Assembly: GCA_964607755.1 (NCBI GenBank)
Contig: CAZSMC010000016.1
Location: forward strand, 6,549-70,548
Direction of reading: 5' to 3'
Length of the DNA: 64,000 nucleotides
Source: CAZSMC01 sp964607755
GTDB taxonomy: Bacteria; Zhuqueibacterota; Zhuqueibacteria; Residuimicrobiales; Krinioviventaceae
The notes under the pieces are model-generated. The model was not told the DNA's origin. It did no database searches and worked only from the letters and a program-made list of their open reading frames with translations. How positions within the stretch are numbered: position 1 is the first letter of the stretch; each line of letters starts with the position of its first letter. Positions 27,432 to 38,500 of the stretch are shown piece by piece. The position numbers and the translations under genes are program-made.

Positions 27432-28727
27432 CTAATCCATAACCAATTTCGCGCGTGCTGCTGCATCGCGAATGGCATCTTCCGGAGATTTGGTGCCGTA
27501 TATCACACACGCCTCAAATTCATGAGAAATGGCATCAAATATTTCTCTAAGAACCGGTGAATTATCCACACCTTTGACAAACTTTGCCTGATTGGCAAAT
27601 ATTTTCATTTTCGGATTTTGTTCAAAATAAGGCTGAAATTTTTCATTTTGCAAAATATTTTTCCGCAACGGCAGTTGGTTTGCGATGTGCAATAATTCCA
27701 GATCACTTTGCTCAGAAATCAAAAATTTGACAAATTCCCAGGATGCCTCTGGATGTTTTGTGTTGCTGAAAATAACAATGCTTTTATAATCACCATAAGT
27801 GAACGTTGGACCATCCACACCTTGCGGGCGGGGAACAGGTGCAAAGTCGTACTCGAATCCTTCTGGTTTAAATTTTTCGACTTGTGTTGTCGCCCACGGT
27901 CCGGTAAACCGGGTAGCGACAATTTCATGGATAAAGACATCTGCTCTCGCATCCATTCGCTCTTTTGGAAAATAATTGTTTTCAAACAATGTTTTTAAAA
28001 ATTGAAACACTTTAACTGATGCCTCGCCGTCGAAAATAATTTCATTATTATCCAGTAATGTGTTGCCGCCAGAGGCAGCGATGTATAGCGTATAATAATC
28101 AAAAAACCGCTGCCACCAGGTGACCAATATTTGCGTGATACCCATCCATCTGTCAATATATCCATCGCCATTGGTGTCTCTGGAAATTTTTTCAGCGGCT
28201 TTGAGATAGTCATCATAGGTCCTGGGAGGTTCATCAATTCCAAACCGGGCAAAAATATTTTTATTATACATCATCATGATAGGATTCGTTTTCCACAAAA
28301 TTTGATAAACATGACCGTCGGTAAATCGTGCTTCTTCTAAAATCTCGCTGGCATATCGACTGGATGCTAAGGAATCGAAATCAGAAAATTGACTCAGCGG
28401 CAGCAACGCCTGTGCTTTAACATACAGCGCATAGTCGCCGGGCCACATGTTTGAGTAAACATCCGGGGTTGTACCTCCGACTATTGCAGCCAGAATGACC
28501 TCCTCGCTGGACCGGCTTTCCGGAATCGGTTGATGCTTGATACGAATGTCCGGATGGATTTTTTCCCAGCGCGCAATAATATTTTTTGCCAGGTTGATTT
28601 CATACTGATCATTTGCTGACCAGTAGGTAATAGTCACCTGATTTCGCTCTGACCTGTCACTCGAATTTTTTCCACATTCGAGAGCGAACAATATCAAAAT
28701 GAACAATGCTATCTTTATCCAATCCAT
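27432..28727 (-). CDS. Extracellular solute-binding lipoprotein of sugar ABC transporter
   Basis: 431 aa family 1 binding protein. The start at 28727 has CAGGA nine bases upstream and yields a clean lipoprotein signal (IALFILILFALECG); a longer frame would place 23 odd residues before it. The mature part has VTITYWSANDQYEINLAKNI, GGTTPDVYSNMWPGDYALY and TFTYGDYKSIVIFSNTKHPEASWEF, typical of CUT1 oligosaccharide-binding proteins. It is held at the periplasmic face and hands oligosaccharides to the two permeases encoded next. Confidence 0.9.
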   Translation of the reverse strand: MDWIKIALFILILFALECGKNSSDRSERNQVTITYWSANDQYEINLAKNIIARWEKIHPDIRIKHQPIPESRSSEEVILAAIVGGTTPDVYSNMWPGDYALYVKAQALLPLSQFSDFDSLASSRYASEILEEARFTDGHVYQILWKTNPIMMMYNKNIFARFGIDEPPRTYDDYLKAAEKISRDTNGDGYIDRWMGITQILVTWWQRFFDYYTLYIAASGGNTLLDNNEIIFDGEASVKVFQFLKTLFENNYFPKERMDARADVFIHEIVATRFTGPWATTQVEKFKPEGFEYDFAPVPRPQGVDGPTFTYGDYKSIVIFSNTKHPEASWEFVKFLISEQSDLELLHIANQLPLRKNILQNEKFQPYFEQNPKMKIFANQAKFVKGVDNSPVLREIFDAISHEFEACVIYGTKSPEDAIRDAAARAKLVMD

Positions 28728-28743
28728 CAAAATAATTCCTGCG

Positions 28744-31317
28744 CTATTGGAATCGAATCTCCACTGTATCAGCATCGAATTGGTGTTCGTGTTCAATATT
28801 CATTACATAGAACTGGCCTTCTTTATCCAATTTCCAGTCCTGTTGAAATGCTAAGCCATTGATCTGAACGGATAACGGCTTCCATGGAGAAACGATTTTC
28901 ATCGAATTGCGGTGCTTGCGAAAAGCACTGATAACAAACTGCAATATTTTTCTATCCTTGCTTAATCGACATGATTCTAATATCGAGTTCATCTCCATGA
29001 TATAAGGGGACTCTGGTTCACCAAGAATAATATCGATGTTTTCTATCTTGAATAGTTCTCTGGGAACAACCGCAGATGGATAGGGTTCACTGTTGTATTT
29101 GATAGTTTTAATCCAGTGCCCCGCACCAGCCATGTTTACAGTAACGTGTTGTCCGTAAAGATAGAGAGGATAGCGCACACCCGGTTGATGCTTATCCATG
29201 CAGGGCTTGAAGATGATATTCCAACTGTTTTGAGTGACGCCAGATAAATTGTACAGGCAATAAAGATACCAGCCAGCAGCCCATAAAAATTGAGGTTTGT
29301 CGACCTTACCGTACAGCTCGGGATTCTGATAATTGCTGTTACGATATTCATACATAGCCGGCTGGCCATTCGGACTGTTCATAATGCCATGAAGGGTCAT
29401 ATTACTTTTTATAAATTGTCGAGCGGTTGTTCTGTCGTTAATGGACATAAGTGCCATTGCATACCATGCATTGCCATGCGGCCACACCCCGCCGTTGATG
29501 TATGTAAACGGGGCTCCCGCTTCGTTACCATTTAAATAAAGATAGTCAATTAACTTGTGAAAATCCATTGGGAAAACATTGTAAATCCCTATATTCTCAT
29601 CCAACAATTTATCGCTGGCTGTCTGAACCAGTAAACCTTTTTTGGCTGAATCAATGACATCAAAGTGAGCGGCAAGAAGAGAGCCGGCGTAATAGTGTGA
29701 ATCTTTTGTCCCATCTTTGTAATAATTGATCAGATAGTTCAGGTCAGAATCCCATAATTTATCGTGTAATTGTTGTTCAATTTTTGTTGCCATTTGTTCA
29801 TAATCAATCAGGCTTGCAGGATTTTTATTCAGAACTGCAGAAATAAAAATATAGTCACGAATGGCACGTAGTCTCAGAATGGTCATATATGATCGTGGTC
29901 CAAAGCTCCTGCCGATGTCCCACCAATCCGGACGGTACGCCCAGAACAGATCGTCTTTCATGTTGAGCAGAGTTTTTTCCAGGCTAGTGGTTAAATAGGG
30001 GTAAAGCTTTACAAGCATGGGCATGTCATGCGAATGGCGAAAATAGCTGGCAGAAAGAATAATAAACCAGAAATGATTCCAATTGTCTGAGCCAGCGTAT
30101 TCGGTTTTATAACCGTCATCTTTCCAATAATAGGCATGGGGAATGATTCCATTTGAATCAGCATGCTCGATGATAAAACTGAGATCATTTTTGACCCGCT
30201 CGATATCAAAATGAACGGCGGCTAAATCTGTCAGCAAGACATCATGGGTAAAATAAAAATTGTATTCTGCCGGACAGGGCATGGGAACAATTGCTCCATC
30301 AAGGTAATGCCTGTTGACAGCAAGAATCGCCTGCGCCCAGCGAGCAGAATGATCCAGGACATCATCACCGGTTTCAAAATGACTCTGCTGAAAAGCTTTG
30401 TGCAGCACTGACTGCTGATATGCATCAATCTGGTTTTGATAATGCTCTCGCACATCATCTACCAGCTCCTCTCCCTGACGACAGGCACCGATGATTTGTA
30501 TAATTTGCATTGACTGATCAGCCGCTATTTTTTTTGAATAAACAAAAGCCGTAATTGGCGGCGCTTGATTCGTTCTGGGAATCACATCTCGCGGCAACAG
30601 AGAGGAACACCTCATCCACCAATTGTTACCACTTTTCGGCAAATCTATTGTATTTCTATTGGATGCAAAACTCTGCGGGGATTCACCCGCATTTGTAACA
30701 AAGAGCTGGGCGTTTGCAGTCTCGGGGTCATCGTAATTGACATAGAGCGTGGCGGTGGACCTGTCATAGTCGCTCCAGGCAAGATTTTTCGTTTTGTAGG
30801 AATGACAGGTTTTGAGAGTCAAGTCTAAATGTGTGTAGAACTCACAGGAGATGGCTTTTGCCGATGTATTGGTAATTTTATATTTAATAACCATTGCCGG
30901 TTTGGATATGCAAAACTCGTAACTTGCTTGAATTGAAACTTTTTTATAATGTTTTGTGAAAAGCACGGAATACGGGGTGAGCTGGTACTCGAATGGTTCA
31001 AAGCCAATCCATTCCTTTGGCTTTTCGTCAATTTTGAGGCCAAGGAACAGAACGTGCGATTGGTCTCTGGTCCAATAATCAGTACTGGCATCAACGCTAT
31101 TGGCAACAGGATAGAAAAAACTGATTCGATTCAGTAGAGGTGAGCTGTTATGCATTTCGATGCCAACAAAAGGCCCCCCGATTTCTATCTGTGCCGGGTT
31201 GCCTGCCCATTGAACCGCCAGCGTTTCAGCCCTGGAATCGGCAGGCTGTTGAGCAATACTGATATAACTGTATGCAACTAAAATAGAAAAAAGGATGTGG
31301 ACTTTTTTTACAAACAT
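28744..31317 (-). CDS. Secreted (alpha/alpha)6-barrel glycoside hydrolase-like protein
   Basis: 857 aa with a signal peptide (about 1-22, ending ISIAQ). Residues about 30-300 form a beta-sandwich as in many toroidal glycosidases. From about 315 to 690 comes an (alpha/alpha)6-like region: FYFTHDVLLTDLAAV, IPHAYYWKDDGY, WAYRPDWWDIGRSFGPRSY, GAPFTYINGGVWPHGNAWYAMAL. The layout recalls glucoamylase/amylo-1,6-glucosidase and GH94/GH63-type enzymes, but no family was fixed. The last 150 residues are beta-rich. It should trim oligosaccharides in the periplasm before ABC uptake. Acidic residues in THDVLL and DWWDIG are candidates for catalysis. Confidence 0.65.
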   Translation of the reverse strand: MFVKKVHILFSILVAYSYISIAQQPADSRAETLAVQWAGNPAQIEIGGPFVGIEMHNSSPLLNRISFFYPVANSVDASTDYWTRDQSHVLFLGLKIDEKPKEWIGFEPFEYQLTPYSVLFTKHYKKVSIQASYEFCISKPAMVIKYKITNTSAKAISCEFYTHLDLTLKTCHSYKTKNLAWSDYDRSTATLYVNYDDPETANAQLFVTNAGESPQSFASNRNTIDLPKSGNNWWMRCSSLLPRDVIPRTNQAPPITAFVYSKKIAADQSMQIIQIIGACRQGEELVDDVREHYQNQIDAYQQSVLHKAFQQSHFETGDDVLDHSARWAQAILAVNRHYLDGAIVPMPCPAEYNFYFTHDVLLTDLAAVHFDIERVKNDLSFIIEHADSNGIIPHAYYWKDDGYKTEYAGSDNWNHFWFIILSASYFRHSHDMPMLVKLYPYLTTSLEKTLLNMKDDLFWAYRPDWWDIGRSFGPRSYMTILRLRAIRDYIFISAVLNKNPASLIDYEQMATKIEQQLHDKLWDSDLNYLINYYKDGTKDSHYYAGSLLAAHFDVIDSAKKGLLVQTASDKLLDENIGIYNVFPMDFHKLIDYLYLNGNEAGAPFTYINGGVWPHGNAWYAMALMSINDRTTARQFIKSNMTLHGIMNSPNGQPAMYEYRNSNYQNPELYGKVDKPQFLWAAGWYLYCLYNLSGVTQNSWNIIFKPCMDKHQPGVRYPLYLYGQHVTVNMAGAGHWIKTIKYNSEPYPSAVVPRELFKIENIDIILGEPESPYIMEMNSILESCRLSKDRKILQFVISAFRKHRNSMKIVSPWKPLSVQINGLAFQQDWKLDKEGQFYVMNIEHEHQFDADTVEIRFQ

Positions 31318-31375
31318 CTTTTTTGGGTGAAATGAATTGCCACTCTGGCTGTGCCAGATTTAATTACAAAAATAT

Positions 31376-32407
31376 TTACAGCTCTACAGCCAGAGAAAAA
31401 CACTGGATACTGTTTAATCTGCCAAACTCAGCAAATGCGTAATCCAGCCGGACCGGTATATTTGACATGGATTTCATATCGAAACCGGCACCAACGGTTA
31501 AACCTTCTTCCGAGTCTCTTAAAAATAAATTCCGGTAGCCGGCTCTGAGGAAAAACCACTCTTTCATACTATATTCTGTACCTATATTCAGACTTTCTGT
31601 ATTATCTGACGGCTGAATGGCGTCAAGTGCAACTGTCAAACGGTGAAGATCGTTTTCTACGAGTTCCATTGCCAGGCCAACCTGAAAGTAAAGCGGCATG
31701 GGCCAGGAATCGGTTTTTAGTTCAGCAAATATCTCGTCATTGTTGCCTAAACGTTGTTGATCAATATCATGATAGACAATCAAATCCTCGCCCGACATTC
31801 TCATATTTGTGCCAAAATTTGAGAGGGAAGCACCAATGCGCATACCATAAAAACCAGTGGTAAACAATGTGCCCACATCAACAGCCATGCCAGACGCACT
31901 TTCTTTCCAGATTTGTTCGCGTACATATTTGCCGGTAAATCCGATTGAAAATCGATCAGTCAGATTGACAGCATAAGATAAGCCCAGGGCTAAATTTCCT
32001 GCTTTAAAATATTCACCCGTACCATGCGGCCGATCTTCGGTTCTGACCAGCATGTCATCCATACTCATTGAAGTGATGCTGACCCCAATAGTCCCGTATT
32101 TCCCTGTTGGCATGACAAATCCAATGAAATCAAAGTTTATATCAGCAAGCCAATCGATATGGACAAAAATCCCCTCTGGATTTTGCATCCGGGCAATGCC
32201 GCTGGCGTTCCAGTAAAGCGCACTGACTTCATTGGAAACGGCCACGTACGCACCGCCCATACCCATTGCTTTGGCACCAACACCGATTTCTAAAAAAGGT
32301 GCTGCAGTTATGCCGACTTTGGATACATCAGTGTCAAACTGAGCATGTCCAATACTAATAACAAGGAAAATGAGGACAAAAATAAGGTACAAAGCTCTTC
32401 CTGACAT
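31376..32407 (-). CDS. PorV/PorQ family outer-membrane protein
   Basis: 343 aa barrel with signal peptide (ends IGHAQ). It has the family start KVGITAAPFLEIGVGAKAMGMGGAYVA followed by EVSALYWNASGIARM (quoted in parts), as in PorV/UPF0164 proteins, and an aromatic-ended C-terminal strand. PorV in Bacteroidota carries T9SS cargo to the surface-attachment complex. This copy is encoded in the carbohydrate locus directly after a T9SS cargo gene, so a dedicated shuttle for the locus' surface proteins is plausible. Confidence 0.85.
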   Translation of the reverse strand: MSGRALYLIFVLIFLVISIGHAQFDTDVSKVGITAAPFLEIGVGAKAMGMGGAYVAVSNEVSALYWNASGIARMQNPEGIFVHIDWLADINFDFIGFVMPTGKYGTIGVSITSMSMDDMLVRTEDRPHGTGEYFKAGNLALGLSYAVNLTDRFSIGFTGKYVREQIWKESASGMAVDVGTLFTTGFYGMRIGASLSNFGTNMRMSGEDLIVYHDIDQQRLGNNDEIFAELKTDSWPMPLYFQVGLAMELVENDLHRLTVALDAIQPSDNTESLNIGTEYSMKEWFFLRAGYRNLFLRDSEEGLTVGAGFDMKSMSNIPVRLDYAFAEFGRLNSIQCFSLAVEL

Positions 32408-32417
32408 GGTTTGCTCC

Positions 32418-35400
32418 TTATTTTAAAATTACGATTTTTCGCCTGTCACAAAAATCATTAATTTTCATGACACAGTAATAAATACCCGAACTGATATGTT
32501 GTCCGGATTCGTTTTTTCCATCCCACGAAACGCTATGATATCCTGCTGGTCTTTCCAAATCGACTAATGATTTGACTTTCTGACCCAGCATGTTATAAAT
32601 ATCTATGTAAACACGACCCGCTTCTTTAATCTGATAACGAATAGTGGTTTTTGAATTGAACGGATTGGGATAATTTTGATGTAAATAGTGGTTGGCCGGG
32701 ATTTCATTCAAATGATGATTGTTTTCCACATTCGTCAATTCATTAAAAATATTGGCAATCTCTTGCGGCGAGACCGCATAACTATAAATGCGGACATCAT
32801 CCAGAATGCCTTTGAAATTGTGGCTGGTATTGTTCGGCAGCACCCGGCCGATTGTTAGATCAATGTCCGTCTTACAAATAGACCCGGACCATGTCGTGGA
32901 ATTATCCAGCTTGCCATTCACATAGATTTCCAAGTTCGTGCCGTTGTATAGTACAATAAGGTGGTAAAAAATATCTTTGATCAAGGGCGTCTCAGAATCC
33001 AGATCAACGATGCCATTGGTTGTTTTAATAGTCCATCGAATAGATTGTGTGCCCGGAGTAATAGAGACCTTCCATCGATTTTCCCAATTTCCATGGGATA
33101 GAGGATACATTTCCTCGCTAAAAAACTCATCCACTTTGATCCAAAAGCTGACAGTAATGTCGTCTGTGAAATTAAGGATGGGTTGATTATGGACAAGAAT
33201 GAAATCATCAACACCATCGAAATAATAGGCACACTCATCCTGTCCCAGCGGATCCGGAACCAGAGTTGGTCCGTAGGCAGTGCCGTGCAGATTGAAACCG
33301 CTCGCATCGTTTGGATTCCCATTAAACGGGTAATAGGCAACAGGAATCCCGGTTCGAATGTCCGAATAATCAAGCACGATGACACCAACGCTGTCAACAG
33401 CCTCTCCCCCGCGCGGATCGCTGACCCGGCAGGTGATAAAATAATATCCCTGACTCGGAGGCGCGTTCCAGGTCGCAGAAGAATCACTGCCGCTGATTTC
33501 GCCATCTGAAGCGTTCCATGTGTAGGACAGCACGTCGTTGTCAGGATCGCTTGCTGAACAGGTGAGCTGTGCCGTCTCATTGATTCCCACTTTGGCTGGA
33601 TTTATCTGTAAATCGAGGATGAGGGGTGGATGGTTGATGTATTCCACAACCTCGATACAGGTTACCGCACTGTCCCGACTGCCGTTCACATCCTCAACAA
33701 TACAGCTCAATGTATAATCTCCTGGTAGCGCGGGAGCAGTCCAGGTCAGTTGTGAAGAGGTGCCTGATAAAGTACTATCCCCTCTATGCCATGTATAATC
33801 TAGTTCGTCACCGTCCCGATCTGTAGCCGTGCAATAAAGCTGAGCGTCTGTTTCAATGACCACCTGTTTGTTCGCCGCTGCCAAGCTCTTGATGCGAGGC
33901 GGGTAATTTGAGACCGTCCTGCCAGCACGATAGTCCACCACAACTTTATTAACGAGCATCGTATCACGTTCATAGGTAATCTGTCCGTTTCCGGGAACAA
34001 CAACCAGCAAAACAGCGGCATCCGCAGGAATGGGAAAGGTGGTATTCTCACTCACATTGGTTGCTAAAAAGGTGTTGGTAATTGTATCATAGAGATCGTA
34101 ATTCCCGGCACCGACGTCAATATCAATCCATTTTTCTTCATTATAAGGATTGAAATAGAGAAAAGTTGGATAGGCTTGATCGTTAAAATAATCGGTTTTG
34201 AGCGCATCCAGTTTTAAAATTCCTGGCATATTGGTGGTGTCGACAATACCGCCCAGAATACCGACATGCGAAGCGCCGTAGAGCGCCAGATTGGTGGCAC
34301 CCCAGCCGTTTATCATGAAATCACCAGTTGCGTACGGACTATCGCCAGTGTGCAGCGCATATTCCCGCAGGGCTTCATAGGCAATATATGAATGCGGATC
34401 GTATTGATGAGCCCATCTCTCGCAATCCTGATGATCATCCGGTAAATAGTTTGCATAAAAAAGCCGGCTGGCATTGGCAAGATTAAGCATCCACTTGCCG
34501 ATGGCACGGGCAAAGCGGTCATCATAGCGTACCAGCGGCACCAGCGCTCCGGCCTGCTCGAAACCGTTCATGACGAATGCATAGCCCGCATATTTTGCCT
34601 CGCCGATCAATCCATCGCAATCATAGCCGCCCCAGTTCCCCAACGTTGCCCCCCAATCCCGCACATTGCCGGTGACGGCAAAACACCAGTTGAGCATTTT
34701 TTCAATGTCATAGTCAGTGTCGAGGACAGCATTCATCCGGGCAGCGGTATAGACACCATAAGGTAATTGCAGTTCGTAAGAGGGATTGCGGGAGCGATTA
34801 TTCAGGAATTCGAGACACCATTCCGCGCCGATTCGATATTTTAGTTCACCTGTTTCTACAAAGGCATTGAATAACAGCCAGCCCAGAGCGCCTGCTGCTT
34901 CCGGTTGTGTTACGCCAGATGCAAGCGGCGACATTGTTGATAGTGACCAGGCTCTATAATTCATTTTGGGCACCTGCCAGGGCGCATCATCACCCCCCAT
35001 TGCCTGGACCGCCGTCAGCCAGCGATCGGCAACCGTTTTAAACTGATAATTAAAATCGCCAGTCTCCGGGTACATATCATACAGTTGATAGAAAAAAACA
35101 TTGGGCATGGTATCGTACCACCAATCATAGCCGCTGGAGGCTATCGGATTATTCAGATACACATTTTCAGATGGCCGCTTGTTAAAAAACTCTTCGCACA
35201 TCAGCACCCAGTTAACACCGTCCTGGTTGCTTTTGTCAATGCCGACCAGACTGGCACCGATAACCGCTGGCAGAACATTAATCGCCTCGGCACTACCTTG
35301 ATTATAGGCACCAACAGCCGACATCAGTCCAAAGCTGTTGTGCTGCGGATAATTGACCGTTGCCGTGTTCCACCAGATCAATGGCAAATGTGTCCCCTCA

Positions 35401-35585
35401 AGGTCGAAATTAAACACCAGCGAATCATAGCCAATAGCAACCTGTTTCCAGTTCCGCATTTTGTATGGCGCTGGCATATTTGGCATGCGCTCGATTCTGG
35501 AAATATCGATTTGCTCTGCCAATGTGATTTGCAACGAAAGGCAAATCACGATGAGAATAGTGATAATGATTGGACTCGTTCTCAT
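32418..35585 (-). CDS. Large secreted protein: helical-barrel-like N-terminus, Ig-like repeats, LamG domain, T9SS sorting domain
   Basis: 1055 aa. A signal peptide (about 1-23) is followed by about 530 residues rich in Trp and Tyr with helical repeats (GSAEAINVLPAVIGASLVG, EAAGALGWLLFNAFVETGEL), suggesting a toroid glycosidase or lyase fold, not assigned. Two Ig/PKD-like repeats follow (about 565-745: DRDGDELDYTWHRGD and DPDNDVLSYTWNASDGEI). A LamG/concanavalin-like domain spans about 750-960 (VAYYPFNGNPNDASG, FDGVDDFI, DDVRIYSYAVSPQEI). The C-terminus is a type A sorting domain (YPNPFNSKTTIRY, WDGKNESGQHISSGIYY). It is probably a surface enzyme or binding protein of the locus. Confidence 0.75.
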   Translation of the reverse strand: MRTSPIIITILIVICLSLQITLAEQIDISRIERMPNMPAPYKMRNWKQVAIGYDSLVFNFDLEGTHLPLIWWNTATVNYPQHNSFGLMSAVGAYNQGSAEAINVLPAVIGASLVGIDKSNQDGVNWVLMCEEFFNKRPSENVYLNNPIASSGYDWWYDTMPNVFFYQLYDMYPETGDFNYQFKTVADRWLTAVQAMGGDDAPWQVPKMNYRAWSLSTMSPLASGVTQPEAAGALGWLLFNAFVETGELKYRIGAEWCLEFLNNRSRNPSYELQLPYGVYTAARMNAVLDTDYDIEKMLNWCFAVTGNVRDWGATLGNWGGYDCDGLIGEAKYAGYAFVMNGFEQAGALVPLVRYDDRFARAIGKWMLNLANASRLFYANYLPDDHQDCERWAHQYDPHSYIAYEALREYALHTGDSPYATGDFMINGWGATNLALYGASHVGILGGIVDTTNMPGILKLDALKTDYFNDQAYPTFLYFNPYNEEKWIDIDVGAGNYDLYDTITNTFLATNVSENTTFPIPADAAVLLVVVPGNGQITYERDTMLVNKVVVDYRAGRTVSNYPPRIKSLAAANKQVVIETDAQLYCTATDRDGDELDYTWHRGDSTLSGTSSQLTWTAPALPGDYTLSCIVEDVNGSRDSAVTCIEVVEYINHPPLILDLQINPAKVGINETAQLTCSASDPDNDVLSYTWNASDGEISGSDSSATWNAPPSQGYYFITCRVSDPRGGEAVDSVGVIVLDYSDIRTGIPVAYYPFNGNPNDASGFNLHGTAYGPTLVPDPLGQDECAYYFDGVDDFILVHNQPILNFTDDITVSFWIKVDEFFSEEMYPLSHGNWENRWKVSITPGTQSIRWTIKTTNGIVDLDSETPLIKDIFYHLIVLYNGTNLEIYVNGKLDNSTTWSGSICKTDIDLTIGRVLPNNTSHNFKGILDDVRIYSYAVSPQEIANIFNELTNVENNHHLNEIPANHYLHQNYPNPFNSKTTIRYQIKEAGRVYIDIYNMLGQKVKSLVDLERPAGYHSVSWDGKNESGQHISSGIYYCVMKINDFCDRRKIVILK

Positions 35586-35596
35586 TTTCCGTTCAC

Positions 35597-38500
35597 TTAT
35601 TTTATGACCGCAAATTTGCCGATTTTTTCACCAACGCCAGGTGCATCGACATGGTAAATGTAGACACCATAGGCAATGTCCATTCCATCTTTTGAAACCA
35701 GATTCCAGGGAACAGCGCCTATTGGTGTACCAGAGGTCTGGTAGCCTGGATCATATTCAGGACTGTGGTAGCCAAAGCCATCGTATTCGATGGTATCGAC
35801 GAGATAGCCACGGATGGTATAGATTCGAATGGTACATTTATCCGGCAGGTTCATAAACCATATACGCCGTTCTCCCCTTCCTTTAAGGAAAGGATTTTTC
35901 CGTTCCCATGATGCAGTCGCCACATAAGGATTGGGAACGACAAAGACGTCGTCTAACTCGACTTTTGCTTTTTCCTTTTCATATTTGACCCCTTCAACAG
36001 TAAATCTAAATATGTCACCGGTGCGAAATGGTTTCTCAGTCGCCAAATAGTATACATCACCGGGCTGAGGGGGAATTTGCGCTTCTAACGTGTCGCTCGC
36101 GAAATGTATTCGCCAGCTCACATTTAATTTGAAAAATGGTATTTCAGGATTTTTCATGAACAGGAGAATGGACTCTGTGGTGTCGGGCGACAATGTCGAA
36201 TCTTTAATAATGTCAGTAAAAAAGAAATTGGCCGGCTTTTGCTCTGTCACGTTCCAGACAGAAAACTTTGTTGGTGTCACTTTATACGTTCCCAGACCAG
36301 CGTCGGAGGAGTCAATAATTTCATCGGAAAAAGTAATTTCAAAGTCTGCCGGATAGGGTATGCTTATATTGTAAGTGGGCTGGAATTCACTTGAAAAAGT
36401 CGGATGAAAATCGACAATCGTTTGATAGGTCGTTGATTTCTTGAGCCATCCTGTTTTGTTATAATCCAACTTGACAGATGGTGCATTGTATATATCCAAT
36501 GCGATCCCATTGAATAATGGTGTTTCAACATGTTCTCCAATAATTTGTTCAGGAAATAATTGGGTGTTACTGGTCGAGTCATCGATTGTATAGAAAACCG
36601 CGCCTTCGTGATGGAATTTTGAGGTATCTCGAAACACGACTTCATAGGTGTGGCCATCTTTGACAGAATCATCCTCAATGAAATGAACCTTTATTTGACC
36701 TGTTCCGGGCCCGATTTTATGAATATTGTCACGCTCAGGGTATTTTTTATCATCCAATCCAGGAGGGACATAGCCAGCAGCATAAGAATTTGGCGTCACC
36801 ACCGCACAATTGATATCCGGTACAAGGTTGCCGGCTGGATCCAATTCTATATTGCTGGTGCACCACATAGGTGTAATCCCTTCTATGCCCGTGTCTGTGG
36901 TGTCTGCCTTACCGTGATCGTAGGAAACGAGCGCGTAAAAATAGGTTTGACCATTCTGTACGGTCGTATCTATGTACATGTGACGCAGACCGGTATCGTT
37001 ACCGAGATTGAATTTAATTCCTTCTGTATCGACCGGGTGTAATCCTTTGATGCCGTTCTTCTTGTCGAATTGAGCCAGTATACCCCCTTGACTATGGGGC
37101 AAATAATAAAATTCATCGCCATACGAGTTTGTGATAGTGAGAGATTCTCTGAACTTGGCTTCGGAAGAGCGATAGAGCTGGTATCCCTCAAAATCATATT
37201 CCTGAAGAAATGGATCCCAGGAGCTTTCAGCAGCATCATCCCATCGAAGAATGACTTTGCCATCGGCTGGTGTGGCTGTTAATTGGGGTTTTTTGGGGGC
37301 AACAGCAAATCGATAGTCATTATTATAAATACTTTGAACCGTTTTCTTTCGTCTCGAAAGGGTTTCTAAATCATCCGCAAATAAAAGCGCCATCGAATAG
37401 TTTTCTGTTTGCCCTGCCCGGAGCTTGAATGGACCTGAAGAAAAGAACATTCCCAAATTGCCGCCGACCAGCGGATCCGGTTTACGTTCTGATGGACTGC
37501 GTGAACGGCGGAATACATTCCAGTTTTGTTCATCATTGGTTAATTCATAATAGTGCACATTAAATATCTCGAAACCAGTGAGACCGATTTGATCTGATTC
37601 GTCTTTATCTGTTTTTCCAAAATTCGGTTCGCCCGGCAGATTGCCTCTTCCTAATGTGGGTATCCCATCTCCCTCGCCTTCATCTGGACCTTCATAGCCT
37701 TCATCATAAGGTCCGATGCCATCCATGCCCACATCATCATTGAGTGGTTCGCCTGGATCCCATTGATTATTCCCATTAAGGTCAGTAAAAGGACGCCAAT
37801 CGCCATCTTCATCGCCAGACCAATGGGGAGCTGGTTTTCTGTTATAATGCCTTTCGAATGCTTCCACATCGTACACCCCATAGGGATATTGATCCAGCCA
37901 GACACCGGCAGGGTTGGTGCGCGATTCATTCAAAAGACCATCGTAATCATTATCTTTATCATCGTACGTAATACCAGGGCTTTCTAAAAATGCAAAACCG
38001 CCGACACCGACTGGCCAGCCCCGATAGCCTGTGTAATTGGAATCCCAGGCATAGGCAATGTCCAATTCCAGATCGTAAGAGCCGGCGTCATCCATGTTAT
38101 CCATATCTTCACCTGGCAGATCTCCCAATCCCCAGTCAGTATAGAAGGCAAAATAGACGCTGTCATAATCGGTCTTGCCTTCGTTAGTGATAAAATAGAG
38201 GGCAAAAATTGCATCACGAGCTAATACCTGAGCCCACTGAAAATAACGAGCGGCAACCTCAAGTCCTGCACCCCGGCGTGACGAATCTGTAGGATCCGGG
38301 AAGAATTCCCATTCTTCATCAAGATCGTCATCAAATACAAAGTAAGTTTCGAGTTCAGCCTGGGTTTTTCCTTTTCCAAACCATCCATTCCAATTTCCAT
38401 CCCAGGAATGTGGTTTATCCGGCCATGTCATTGGCCAGGTAGAAGGGTCGTCGCTCATTGCCGGTGAATCTGAGCCTTCACTGAAATAGCCCGGCAAGGG

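Noticed and set aside
31344..31358. TCTGGC-TGT-GCCAGA hairpin upstream of the PorV stop
   Set aside because: Short stem without T-run inside a co-directional operon; too weak to call a terminator.
32981..33580. 199-codon open frame overlapping the 1055-aa protein in another frame
   Set aside because: The composition is not protein-like and the other frame contains the LamG and Ig domains.
35085..35657. 190-codon open frame antisense to the start of the 1055-aa gene
   Set aside because: It overlaps a well-supported signal peptide and domain region, and has no recognisable product.
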